Below, piece after piece: positions 18,001 through 25,303 of a stretch of 29,946 nucleotides of DNA. This DNA comes from JANQRV01 sp964533785. GTDB lineage: Bacteria; Bacteroidota; Bacteroidia; Chitinophagales; Saprospiraceae. The notes beneath the pieces were generated by a model. It was given only the letters and a program-made list of their open reading frames with translations, did not search any database and was not told the origin of the DNA. The stretch's first letter is position 1. Every line of letters begins with the position of its first letter. The stretch spans positions 1 through 29,946 of the forward strand of contig CAZHNG010000026.1 of NCBI GenBank assembly GCA_964533785.1, in the 5' to 3' direction. The position numbers and the translations under genes are program-made.

Positions 18001-18097
18001 GAATACTTAAAAAGGAAAATAAAAATAGAAAAGTCTGAAGGAGGAAAATCTTCAAGATTTTTTTCCTCACGGAAAAGACCTGAGTAAAAAGTTTCAT
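15023..18097 (-). CDS. susC: SusC/RagA-family TonB-dependent transporter
   Basis: This 1024-residue outer-membrane importer uses TonB energy to bring a ligand held by the SusD partner into the periplasm. A signal peptide covers 1-35 (ending SIHAQ). A carboxypeptidase-D-like regulatory domain follows (about 38-110, VTGNVSDAEGLPLIGASVLV). The TonB box is EVVVTGYG at 116-123. The plug domain carries the SusC signature LKDAASAAIYGSRAANG at 215-231. The 22-strand barrel fills the rest and ends in the terminal strand FTAGVNLKF. The length is normal and no N-terminal STN domain is present, so signalling to an ECF anti-sigma factor is unlikely. The gene lies 409 bp downstream of blaR1 on the same strand. 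Confidence 0.96.
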   Translation of the reverse strand: MKLFTQVFSVRKKILKIFLLQTFLFLFSFLSIHAQNITVTGNVSDAEGLPLIGASVLVKGTSTGTVTDLDGNYTLEAPSDGTLVYSYTGYATTEEAVNGRSTISIVMETDVAALSEVVVTGYGSTKKENLTGSVGVVSAKTLEARPITNASQSLQGQVSGVWVNQTSGEPGQDGATIRIRGIGTLNNANPLVLVDGIEAPFGNLDPNDIESITVLKDAASAAIYGSRAANGVVLVTTKRGKRNSKPTFNYTGYGGFTQSAIVPDYIWNSAEFMELRNEADMNSGNLPLYPDDVVNQYRNDGPNTNWFDEVFRNASIQQHNLSVSGGSEKTNFNISLGYLDQEGIVEFTEGTQRYNARLNLDTEVTDRFGIGGSFYLSRQESNLDNVNQDGGVLARATRLGPNFPAYDDQGRLADRDRTLDAIELSTPNILAEVQALNRVLTDNRFLGNLYAEYEPIDNLKLRATFAANFQSDEDQFFNRRFETFDWRTGDLGLVWLENRRFENQFRESLNLTSWLQATYEKTFGPHNVKVIAGVNQESFDEKFFGGSRLEIPSNSLPALSTGNPETATNYGGAQDWALRSFFGRVNYIFDDKYLFEFNVRRDGSSRFGANNRWATFPSFSAGWVLSRESFLADSKVIDFMKLRASWGQLGNQLIGNYPFAANISFSPAYNFGGTIVGAAAQTTLGNPDIRWETTTQIDIGLNMALFGKLSIEADYFIRNAEDILFDQNNPGVTGVRTPTTVNIAEVENRGWELSATYTENIGDFSFSIGGNVTNVESEVLQIDPSLTGDADRVIQGSFIIQRGAPINALYGLEALGIFQSQAEIDAAPDQSAFGQPTPGDLQYRDVNGDGVVTVDDRTILGQDNPTWIYGINANFSFKGFDVSAILQGVGDAQTYETSRFYAPFANSGGVSTIWRDRWTPDNPDASLPKIRIAQGGVNNNVAHSWWVTERGYLRLKNLQIGYNFPQTMFDDNFIQSLRVYVNGTNLFTVTDYIGFDPERAERNTNGVSGYPQLKIFTAGVNLKF

Positions 18098-18394
18098 AAT
18101 TCAGATGAGTTTGTTAAAAGTGATTTTTGTAGCCAACAATAGCGTAACGATCAGGCTTAAACTCCACGAAAAATTCCATCTCTTTACTTGTCATTTTGAG
18201 GATTGAAAACTTGGGTTTTTCCCGATTTGCGATAACCGGGAGACATTTAATACGAAAAACATTGATATTCAATTGGCCATCATTTTGGAAGGTATACCAA
18301 AAAGGAAGTAAGAAAGAAGAACAGCAGTGTTCGCAGTTCTTAAGCACTGAGTTGTCAATGAGCTATTGTCTGTCACTCATTTCTGAGCTAGCAG

Positions 18395-18402
18395 CAAATC
18401 TA
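18395..18402 (-). promoter_or_regulatory. Candidate -7 box for susC
   Basis: On the - strand the sequence reads TAGATTTG, a full match to TAnnTTTG. No TTG is found about 19 nt upstream. The expected -33 position overlaps the left part of the 22-bp palindrome, so the promoter may depend on an activator. Weak evidence on its own. Confidence 0.35.
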
Positions 18403-18422
18403 TAGAATTTTTTGCAGGAAGG

Positions 18423-18444
18423 TAATAATTTCGAAAAATTATTA
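18423..18444. promoter_or_regulatory. 22-bp perfect palindrome, possible operator
   Basis: TAATAATTT-CGAA-AAATTATTA is a perfect 9-bp dyad with a 4-nt centre. It lies just upstream of the candidate susC -7 box, where a -33 element would be. It may be an operator or a hairpin. Confidence 0.45.
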
Positions 18445-18477
18445 TGGGTGAAACTGTTTTTTGACAGATTATAATGA

Positions 18478-18507
18478 GGTTAAGGTTGACAAGTCTCAAC
18501 CTTAACC
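18478..18507 (-). terminator. Hairpin at the blaR1 stop codon
   Basis: GGTTAAGGTTGA and TCAACCTTAACC form a perfect 12-bp stem with a 6-nt loop. One arm overlaps the blaR1 TAG stop codon. On the - strand it is followed by TCATTATAATC, which is only moderately T-rich, so termination may be incomplete. Confidence 0.65.
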
Positions 18508-21371
18508 TATTTCTTAGTGCGAATGATAATTGCGCCAGAAGCTGCTACATTTCCGTATTTTTTCATTGCTTCAGGTCCCTTTAAAACTGTTAAATTTTCT
18601 ACGTCCGAAGCGGAGATGTTCTTGAGCACACGGATAAGTTCACTGCCTTTGAAGGCTCCTTTTTCTTCTCCGTTGATGACGACTAACAGAGCTTTACCGA
18701 GGTCTTCGAGTACCCGGATGGCTTTCTCGTCGGCAATACTCTCCTTTTCGACCGTAAGGTGTTTTACAGAACCTGCTTCGGCTAGGTAGATACTTAATAC
18801 AGCTTCCTTTTTTGGAATTTCTTCACCGAAGAGGGTGGTTTTTTTAGGGCTGCCCGCCGGAAAGAAAGCAATCTGCTTAATATGCTCAGGTGTTAGATTT
18901 GTTAGTGCTTTTACTGCTGCCTGACCTTCATGTATCTCCTCATTGATCTTAACCATAGGTATTTTGTTGTCTATAGTTCGGTAGGCAAAAATATGTTTAA
19001 GCCCTTCCTCACCAACTATCTCTAAAGGGTCTAAAAGGGAAAATTGATCCCCAAAAAATTGTACTGCAACTGGTGCAAAGTATCGACTATCATGTATTTC
19101 CCGGGGTGTTCCAATCTTAATGCCGACTTGGAAATGGTGTCCAGCTCCGGTATCTACCCCTTTCAGGGTTATATAATCTCCTTCTTTAGCATTCAATAGC
19201 TTTTCTGTAAGACAACGGTGATTCGATGTAAAATCGGCGATCGTGCAGTTTTCTTTTATCCGCTTTTTAAAATCAACAATACTTTGTTGGGAACCATCAA
19301 AATGAAAGCTGGTATGCACTTCATGAATCTGTTTTATCGTATATTTTTCCCCTTGGTATTCAAATACCATAGGCTTATTGGCCAAAGCACTGGCTTCTTC
19401 TTCTGAGATCACAAACCTAGGCTGGAAAGCATATGAATAAAGATTTCCCCATTCCAATTGGTGCTGGTCAAAAGTTTGATCCTTCTTGTCCTTTAAAAGG
19501 ATAGAAATATTAAATTCATAACCGTCGGAAGTTGTAACTTTTGCTTTCAGTCCACTCTCTTCTTTGGCATATTTTAGTGACGGAATACTTTCTGTTGCGA
19601 TGAATGGACCTGTATTGCTAAGCTGATCCCCAATTATATTATTGAAAGAGATGTTTATGTTGGTAATGTCGACAAGTTCAGAAGTATTTTTTAGCACCTG
19701 GACTTTTGTTCCTTTCAGGTTTTGCAGAAACTCTTCCTGACTGATATATTTTATTCCGATATTACTGGTCATATCAACAGGTACCCAAATATCCCCCAAA
19801 TAAAAGTCGTAAGCATAATCCAAGCTCTCCTTCTTATCATTGATGGTGATATCAAAATGAAAATAGTCATTGATTCCTGACCGAAAAGTAAATTTTAAAA
19901 TATCTTCCCTTTTGAGTTCTTTCCAAAATTTGGATTTAGGATTGAAAATATCCTGATAATCAAATTGGTTTATGCCCCCCTGTTTCCTGGACATTCTTTT
20001 GTTTTGCAACTGCAATTCGTCGTAAGGCACTTCCACCTCATCTTTGAATAGCTTAAAACCTCCGCTCTTGGCAATTTTTCTAAATTCCTTTAGCGTAAAT
20101 GTTTGATTTTCGCAATGGTAATAATTTGGTAGCTGCCCTGGTTTGCAGTTACAGCTTTGATCTTGCCAACGTATAGTAAAATGGGGAGGTTTATTTTTTT
20201 TCCGTCGTTCCTCTTTTTGTAGATCGTATAAAAAAGTCGTTAAAATCTCTCTAAACGGTTTTGGTGAAGGGGAAACTATTTTGGTTTTATCCAACTCGAA
20301 TTGACCCGCTCCAGTTGATAAAAGTTGAGTTGTGGGATTGGTTTCAAGCGGCAATAATTCAACGGAAGAAGTAGGGAGAACTTCTTTTTCTTCACCAAGA
20401 AAAATGGGCAAAGTAAGCTCTTTTTCTCCTATTTGGTCAATGGCATTTTCTACATTGTTAAAAGATTGTGCAATAGGTGTTGGCAGTTTTTCTATCAGGT
20501 CGAATGAAAATAACAACAACATTCCTCCAAAAAGGGGAATACTAAAGAAATATTTCCCTGCTTTCCAAAAATGTGAGGGCTTTTTTGACAACATAATTAA
20601 TCTCTTTTTTAACATTTGAGCAAAATTGTTCACGATAGGAGTATTTAAGGACAGTTCTTTTGTTTCTGAAAGCAATAAGGCATACTGATATCTTAAACCG
20701 GTTTGGTTGGCTACGTATTGGTCGGCAATATATTCGTGCGTTAAACGCAAACTCTTGCGGTAAAAATAGATCAATGGGTTAAACCACTTCAGAATCACCC
20801 AAATTTCCATGAGTAGTACGTCTAGGCTATGCCATTGTTTAACGTGAACCAGTTCGTGTTCCCAGACGAGCTTTTCTTGTTCTGACATCTTTTTTTTGTT
20901 CCAAAAAACGTAACTGAAAAAACTCGAAGCCGGAAATTCACTATTGGTGATAACTTTGTATTTCCCAACCATTTTAATTTTACTTTTCTGAATGAGCAGC
21001 AAAAGGCGGGTCAATCCAAAAACCAAGTGGAATGACATAAAAGTCGCACCCATAAGATAGATCCAAAAAGTAAGGTCCGCAATACTGAAAGTATTTTGAT
21101 CAGGTGTTTCCCAGAGCATCCTTTCGAAGGCCACTGTTTCCTCAATAATCGGATAAAATATAGGGGCAATTGCAGTACTGGCTTCCGGTTGCACAAGTGC
21201 GGTAAGTTCAATGTTGACTAGTGGAATAAGAATGGATACCAAGGGAGTGAAAAGCAGATAAAATCGATTCAATTGAAAGAAGGTCTCTTTATGAAGTGCC
21301 AATGCGTAAAAAGTATAAAAGACCATCAAACAGAAACTTGATTCAACCAGAAATTGGGCTATTTTAATCAT
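18507..21371 (-). CDS. BlaR1-like M56 metallopeptidase with plug-like C-terminus
   Basis: This 954-residue membrane sensor-protease belongs to the BlaR1/MecR1 (M56) family, whose members act on the paired BlaI repressor. Helices lie near 8-26, 36-58 and 100-127, and one at 274-292. The zinc site is HELVH (172-176) with Glu213 in HEYIADQYV, so it should be active. Instead of a penicillin-binding domain it has a 660-residue extracytoplasmic region with repeated beta-rich segments (FHFDITI 504-510, YEFNISI 618-624, HHFQVGI 745-751) and a Cys cluster CNCKPG. The end has two related modules (801-865 and 892-954), the second reading LTVLKGPEAMKKYG and AASGAIIIRTK like a TonB-receptor plug. It overlaps blaI by 8 bp. 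A beta-lactam signal is not supported. Confidence 0.9.
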   Translation of the reverse strand: MIKIAQFLVESSFCLMVFYTFYALALHKETFFQLNRFYLLFTPLVSILIPLVNIELTALVQPEASTAIAPIFYPIIEETVAFERMLWETPDQNTFSIADLTFWIYLMGATFMSFHLVFGLTRLLLLIQKSKIKMVGKYKVITNSEFPASSFFSYVFWNKKKMSEQEKLVWEHELVHVKQWHSLDVLLMEIWVILKWFNPLIYFYRKSLRLTHEYIADQYVANQTGLRYQYALLLSETKELSLNTPIVNNFAQMLKKRLIMLSKKPSHFWKAGKYFFSIPLFGGMLLLFSFDLIEKLPTPIAQSFNNVENAIDQIGEKELTLPIFLGEEKEVLPTSSVELLPLETNPTTQLLSTGAGQFELDKTKIVSPSPKPFREILTTFLYDLQKEERRKKNKPPHFTIRWQDQSCNCKPGQLPNYYHCENQTFTLKEFRKIAKSGGFKLFKDEVEVPYDELQLQNKRMSRKQGGINQFDYQDIFNPKSKFWKELKREDILKFTFRSGINDYFHFDITINDKKESLDYAYDFYLGDIWVPVDMTSNIGIKYISQEEFLQNLKGTKVQVLKNTSELVDITNINISFNNIIGDQLSNTGPFIATESIPSLKYAKEESGLKAKVTTSDGYEFNISILLKDKKDQTFDQHQLEWGNLYSYAFQPRFVISEEEASALANKPMVFEYQGEKYTIKQIHEVHTSFHFDGSQQSIVDFKKRIKENCTIADFTSNHRCLTEKLLNAKEGDYITLKGVDTGAGHHFQVGIKIGTPREIHDSRYFAPVAVQFFGDQFSLLDPLEIVGEEGLKHIFAYRTIDNKIPMVKINEEIHEGQAAVKALTNLTPEHIKQIAFFPAGSPKKTTLFGEEIPKKEAVLSIYLAEAGSVKHLTVEKESIADEKAIRVLEDLGKALLVVINGEEKGAFKGSELIRVLKNISASDVENLTVLKGPEAMKKYGNVAASGAIIIRTKK

Positions 21372-21726
21372 CTTGCTGTTTGATTTTCTTTAAAAGATCA
21401 TTTAATTCGCCCGGCTCCAGCGCTGTTTCTTCCATGAAATAGGATAGCAGTTTTTCCGGTGAACCCGAAAAATATTGTTTCACCATTTTTCGAAAAGAGT
21501 GCTTTCCGTATTCTTCCTTTTTTAGGATTGGATAATACCGGTGTGTTTTTCCAAAAGCTTCAAACCCTACAACGCCTTCCCTTTCCAGCTTGCGGATAAT
21601 GGAAGAAATGGTTGTAGTAGGAGGTTTGGGGTCTTCAAATTCTGCTACAATCTCTTTGACGAAGGCACGACCTAAGCGCCAAAGAATTTGCATGACTTGT
21701 TCTTCTTTATGGTTTAGTTGCTTCAT
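21364..21726 (-). CDS. BlaI/MecI-family transcriptional repressor
   Basis: This 120-residue winged-helix repressor is controlled by the M56 protease encoded downstream. The helix-turn-helix region runs MKQLNHKEEQVMQILW through PPTTTISSIIRKLEREG, with the wing at VVGFEAFGKTHRYYPIL. The C-terminal dimerisation helices include YFSGSPEKLLSYFM. I chose the ATG at 21726, as the TTG five codons earlier would start inside the first operator-like dyad. Its stop overlaps the blaR1 start by 8 bp, so the two are translationally coupled. Two matching 15-bp dyads lie just upstream and probably mediate autorepression. Other targets are unknown. I did not find the same dyad before susC. Confidence 0.92.
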   Translation of the reverse strand: MKQLNHKEEQVMQILWRLGRAFVKEIVAEFEDPKPPTTTISSIIRKLEREGVVGFEAFGKTHRYYPILKKEEYGKHSFRKMVKQYFSGSPEKLLSYFMEETALEPGELNDLLKKIKQQDD

Positions 21727-21739
21727 AGTCCGAAGATAC

Positions 21740-21774
21740 AACTAAATTTTAGTTAAAACAACTAATTTAAAGTT
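21740..21774. promoter_or_regulatory. Two BlaI operator-like dyads
   Basis: AACTAAATTTTAGTT (21740-21754) is a perfect 7-1-7 palindrome. AACTAATTTAAAGTT (21760-21774) has the same length and the same outer bases (AACTAA...AGTT). Centres are 20 bp apart, about two helical turns, so two dimers would bind one face of the DNA. The position 14 bp before the blaI ATG fits autoregulation. Confidence 0.68.
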
Positions 21775-21974
21775 GATTTATTGTTGTTATCGTTATGCCT
21801 GTGCTTAATTAATTGAAAAATATAGATCCTAATTATGATACAATTGTTTGATAATCAAAGAAAAAAAGTTGCAAATGGAAGCTGTTTGAAATTTGAGATG
21901 ACTCATATTGCTATCTTGAAATATTTTTGCAGTGACGGAGTTGAACAGTAGAAGTGCACGCTTAGAGATCCATT

Positions 21975-22847
21975 TTATTCCTCAATCTTTACTTCCCTAA
22001 TATATTCCAGATAAGCCAAAACTTCTTCAAACTCTTCTCGCTCCAAATTAACTACCGGCGGCATTTTGGCATTGTGACGGAACGACTGAGGATCTTTGGC
22101 ATATTCCCAAATATTTTCGGTATCCCAATATTCCGTAATGTTTTTAGGGTGGTTGAAATCAGGCCCCAACTCCCCACCGATTTTATTGATGGCATGGCAT
22201 TTAATACAGTTTTTTTTATAAATGCTAAAGCCGGCCAGAGCTGCTTCGTTATCTTTCGGCGTAATGGGGTCGTAAACGGTGTAGTTCTTATCGATTTTTA
22301 TTTGGTAGAGGCCATACGACCAATTGAGCAAATCATTTTCGTAGGGCACATCTTTCCAAACGATATAAAAAGGGCGCATTTTTTTCTGTACCTCCTTAGG
22401 CCAGTTTTGATTAGGCTCGGTAACAGATTCGTCTTTGAAAGCAATAAATCCTTCCGCCGTATACAAGTCACTTAATTTTTGGATGGGCTTGTAGCCGTCG
22501 GTACAGTAAAAAGTAACCGCTGCTTCCGTCGTTGAATCAATGTCCAACTGCTTTAAATAAGGGGCCAGAATGTCCCTTAATGGGTAGGCCCGAAAGGTTT
22601 TTTCGGTCTTGAAATAATGGTCAAATGCGATATCTACGGTAACGGGAGTCGGCATCTTATATTCTACCACAAGTTCCGTTAAGTCGAATGTTATAGATGT
22701 TATTGTATCTTCTCTCATCTCTTGAATTGATGATTCACTTTCTTCTGTTTCTGCTCCAGCGGGACCATTACAGTTAGTAATTAAGCACACCAATAATAGA
22801 GCGGGTAAGATTTTTTTAGATACAAGCTTTAGCAATAGATGGATCAT
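21975..22847 (-). CDS. Cytochrome c lipoprotein with N-terminal oxidoreductase-like domain
   Basis: This 290-residue exported cytochrome has a lipoprotein-type signal with a probable lipobox ITNC (Cys26). The middle part (about 50-190) has FYCTDGYKPIQKLSDLY and AEGFIAFKDE, which recall the molybdopterin-binding oxidoreductase fold, although no cofactor site is clear. The C-terminal mono-heme domain has CIKCH at 214-218, GELGPDF and the axial Met262 in KMPP, like small class I cytochromes c. It probably carries electrons in the periplasm or on the outer membrane. It stands 249 bp upstream of blaI on the same strand and is divergent from the glycoside hydrolase gene, with 158 bp between starts. 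Heme domain is certain, the N-terminal assignment tentative. Confidence 0.85.
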   Translation of the reverse strand: MIHLLLKLVSKKILPALLLVCLITNCNGPAGAETEESESSIQEMREDTITSITFDLTELVVEYKMPTPVTVDIAFDHYFKTEKTFRAYPLRDILAPYLKQLDIDSTTEAAVTFYCTDGYKPIQKLSDLYTAEGFIAFKDESVTEPNQNWPKEVQKKMRPFYIVWKDVPYENDLLNWSYGLYQIKIDKNYTVYDPITPKDNEAALAGFSIYKKNCIKCHAINKIGGELGPDFNHPKNITEYWDTENIWEYAKDPQSFRHNAKMPPVVNLEREEFEEVLAYLEYIREVKIEE

Positions 22848-22910
22848 TTTTCTTTTTTTTCACAAAATAAGAAGGATTACAATTTCTGTGGGTAAACCAT
22901 TTTTTCAAAA

Positions 22911-22984
22911 AGGAGGAATATTGTTGTATGGATTTAGAACAGTTTTCGATAATTTTATCTATATCGCTCTTGAGATCTCATTAA
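22911..22984 (+). other. Possible leader peptide with AGGAGG site
   Basis: AGGAGG at 22911-22916 precedes an ATG at 22928 that opens an 18-codon frame (MDLEQFSIILSISLLRSH) ending in TAA at 22984, 21 bp before the glycoside hydrolase ATG. Strong Shine-Dalgarno sites are unusual in Bacteroidota, so this could be coincidence. No attenuator hairpin was seen. Confidence 0.2.
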
Positions 22985-23005
22985 TAGTTTCAAAAACAAA
23001 CCATT

Positions 23006-25111
23006 ATGCAGGTGGAATATAACAATCAGACGAGAAGAAGTTTCCTAAAGCAAAGTGCGTTGCTCGGAACGGGAATGATCATTTTGCCGGTCAATAGGCT
23101 GGAGCAAATAAAACCCGGTTCGGGCATGGTATTGCAACCCTCCCAAATCATTGGCCTGCAAAATATTGATGGCGAAGCTTACCTCAAAGATGCGAAATGG
23201 TACCAAACGGATCAGCCTAAGGATGGGTTTCTTTATGCCTTTCCAACAGGCAGCCTTTCAGATAAAAAATACCTTACCGCTGATATGCTGGCGGATGGCA
23301 ATACCATGATCAAATTTAATATAGAACTACAGGAAGGCGAAGGTGGGCGCGTTTTTCAATTTGCGTTCGGGGTGTTGAACCAGTGTACCCTAAGGATCAG
23401 GTTGCCATTGGAGTTGGTCGATCAGAACACTTGGCGCATCCCCAGGGAAGGAGCTTTCCTGAAACCAATGTGTTGGGGTGACCGGGTGGATTTGGATAAG
23501 GTGGACCGCATGAAATTTTACATCGATCGCAAAAGTGGACAACCTGCCAGGTTTTGTATTACTCCAGTCGTTGCTACAACTGACGAGGTGCCGCTTATTG
23601 AACATCCAGTTTTACCCAAAGGAAAATTGATCGATGCTATTGGTCAGAGTACAATCCACAATTGGCCCGGTAAAACCAAAGATGTGCAGACCATGATGGT
23701 CAGCTTGCAGGAAAGGCTGGAAAATGCTACGCATCAATTTCCGAATAGCTTTTCCCGTTGGGGCGGTTGGAAGGATCGGCGGCTTGATGAAGGAACGGGC
23801 TTTTTCCGAGTTCACCGGGATGATCAGCGTTGGTGGTTAATAGATCCGGATGGCTATTATTTTTGGAGTACAGGGGTGGATTCCGTGCGGGTGGATACTT
23901 CCGCGAATGTACATTTACTGGAAGATGCACTGGAGTTTTTACCCGAACGCGCTGGTGATTTTGCCGAAATATTCAATGACCGCAACGGGCAACTACACGT
24001 CAATTATTTAGCCGCCAATTACATAAGGGCTTTTGGCAAAGCAGGCTGGCGGGATAAATGGGCGACTATTGCTTTGGACGAATTAAAACGGCTTCGATTT
24101 AATACGGTCGGCAACTGGTCAGAATGGAAATACGCCTCCGAAGCTAAAGTACCTTACGTTCGGCCCATGAGCTTTTCAGCCAAGCTTACGCCTTACATTT
24201 ACCGTGACTTTCCGGATGTGTTCCACCCTGATTTTGAAAAAGAAGCCAAAGCCTACGCCCAAACTTTGTCGGAAACCGCAGATGATCCCGCTCTGATCGG
24301 CTATTTTATGATGAATGAACCAACCTGGGCTTTTTCGAAGGAGTTGCCCGCTGTAGGGATGTTATATAACACGACTACTTGTAGGACCAGGGATCAATTG
24401 GTCCGGTTCTTAAAAGAAAAATATCCGACAAATGAAGCCCTGACTCAAAGTTGGAAAATAGCAGTAGGTTTTGAGAATTTACAAGCAGGGCAGTGGCAGG
24501 AAAGTTTTACAAAAGAAGCTCTGGCAGACCTGGAAGCGTTCAGTGAAGTAATGGTCGAAAAATATTTTGGTACTTTAGCCAGGGCCTGTAAAGCGGCAGA
24601 CCCAAATCATTTGAATTTAGGAATTCGTTACCAGGGTGTTCCCCCTAAGTGGGCGGTAGCGGGTATGAAATCGTTTGATGTATTCAGTATGAACAATTAC
24701 CGGGAAAAAGTACCCTTCGAAGTGACGGAGGAGATTAATACGCTATTACAGATGCCGGTTATTATCGGTGAGTGGCACTTTGGCGCTCTTGATGTAGGTT
24801 TGCCTTCTTCGGGTATCGGCCATGTGCGTACACAGGCTGACCGGGGCAAAGCTTACCGGGTATACTTTGAAGACGCGGCCGCCAACCCTTACTGTATTGG
24901 TGTACATTGGTTTATCCTCTACGACCAATCGGCGATCGGTAGGTTTGACGGCGAAAACTACAATATTGGTTTTTTGGATATTTGTAATCAACCTCATGAA
25001 GCATTGTGTGAAGCGGCCAAAAAAAGCCACGAAATGATGTACGATATTGCAATAGGCAAAAAGGAACCCTATGCTGATGCACCGGAATATTTGCCGAAGC
25101 TTTTTATTTGA
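23006..25111 (+). CDS. Tat-exported clan-A glycoside hydrolase (agarase/GH50-like)
   Basis: This 701-residue secreted glycosidase carries a twin-arginine signal (TRRSFLKQSALLGTG, 9-23), so it is exported folded. Residues about 40-200 form a beta-rich N-terminal module. A (beta/alpha)8 catalytic domain follows from about 265, opening RWWLIDPDGYYFWSTGVD (275-292), similar to agarase and related enzymes. The motif NEPTW gives the likely acid/base Glu438, and IIGEWHF the likely nucleophile Glu589, both typical of clan GH-A. The WFILYDQSAIGRFDGENYNIGF region fits the end of the barrel. The family (GH50, GH42 or GH5-like) cannot be fixed by eye, so the substrate is open. It is divergent from the cytochrome gene and no SusCD pair is adjacent. 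Confidence 0.78.
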   Translation: MQVEYNNQTRRSFLKQSALLGTGMIILPVNRLEQIKPGSGMVLQPSQIIGLQNIDGEAYLKDAKWYQTDQPKDGFLYAFPTGSLSDKKYLTADMLADGNTMIKFNIELQEGEGGRVFQFAFGVLNQCTLRIRLPLELVDQNTWRIPREGAFLKPMCWGDRVDLDKVDRMKFYIDRKSGQPARFCITPVVATTDEVPLIEHPVLPKGKLIDAIGQSTIHNWPGKTKDVQTMMVSLQERLENATHQFPNSFSRWGGWKDRRLDEGTGFFRVHRDDQRWWLIDPDGYYFWSTGVDSVRVDTSANVHLLEDALEFLPERAGDFAEIFNDRNGQLHVNYLAANYIRAFGKAGWRDKWATIALDELKRLRFNTVGNWSEWKYASEAKVPYVRPMSFSAKLTPYIYRDFPDVFHPDFEKEAKAYAQTLSETADDPALIGYFMMNEPTWAFSKELPAVGMLYNTTTCRTRDQLVRFLKEKYPTNEALTQSWKIAVGFENLQAGQWQESFTKEALADLEAFSEVMVEKYFGTLARACKAADPNHLNLGIRYQGVPPKWAVAGMKSFDVFSMNNYREKVPFEVTEEINTLLQMPVIIGEWHFGALDVGLPSSGIGHVRTQADRGKAYRVYFEDAAANPYCIGVHWFILYDQSAIGRFDGENYNIGFLDICNQPHEALCEAAKKSHEMMYDIAIGKKEPYADAPEYLPKLFI

Positions 25112-25182
25112 TTAAGGAATGGGCAGGATTCGTGGTATTTGGAGTCTTAACACAAGTTCGGGCGATGAGCAGAATTGTATTG

Positions 25183-25253
25183 GCCACAAATGGACACGAG
25201 ATTTTAGAAAAAGAATTTCTTTTTGTCCTCATAATTTGAAACTCATTCGTGGC
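25183..25253. repeat. 71-bp imperfect inverted-repeat cassette
   Basis: GCCACAAATG (25183-25192) pairs with CATTCGTGGC (25244-25253) at 9 of 10 positions. A perfect inner palindrome AAAAAGAA-T-TTCTTTTT lies at 25208-25224. A further ATTCGTGG occurs at 25127-25134. The cassette is in the 192-bp spacer before the 1453-residue membrane protein. It resembles dispersed non-coding repeats containing CGTGG/CCACG (inference). A 62-codon frame across it is not a gene. Confidence 0.55.
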
Positions 25254-25285
25254 TTAAAAAGATTAATTCCCATCCTTCATTTATT

Positions 25286-25293
25286 TAATTTTG
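25286..25293 (+). promoter_or_regulatory. Candidate -7 box before the Cache/P-loop gene
   Basis: TAATTTTG matches TAnnTTTG exactly, 10 bp before the ATG at 25304. No TTG lies at the expected -33 spacing, and the predicted start of transcription would leave almost no leader. Low confidence. Confidence 0.25.
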
Positions 25294-25303
25294 AATTTCT
25301 TAT

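Larger units (their letters stand above)
18098..18506. other. Gene-free 409-bp region before susC
   Basis: This is the spacer between the blaR1 stop and the susC start. It holds a hairpin at the blaR1 end, a 22-bp palindrome at 18423-18444 and a -7-like box at 18395-18402. The remainder up to the susC ATG would be a leader of about 290 nt. A 77-codon frame on the - strand shows no family signal and has atypical composition, so I do not call it a gene. Confidence 0.6.

Noticed and set aside
18114..18347. 77-codon - strand frame before susC
   Set aside because: It has no recognisable domain, atypical composition and lies in the likely susC leader. It could be tested by conservation but I do not annotate it.
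18507..21726. Beta-lactam resistance (blaI/blaR1) system
   Set aside because: No beta-lactamase gene and no penicillin-binding domain in the M56 protein are present. Only the regulator families are shared.
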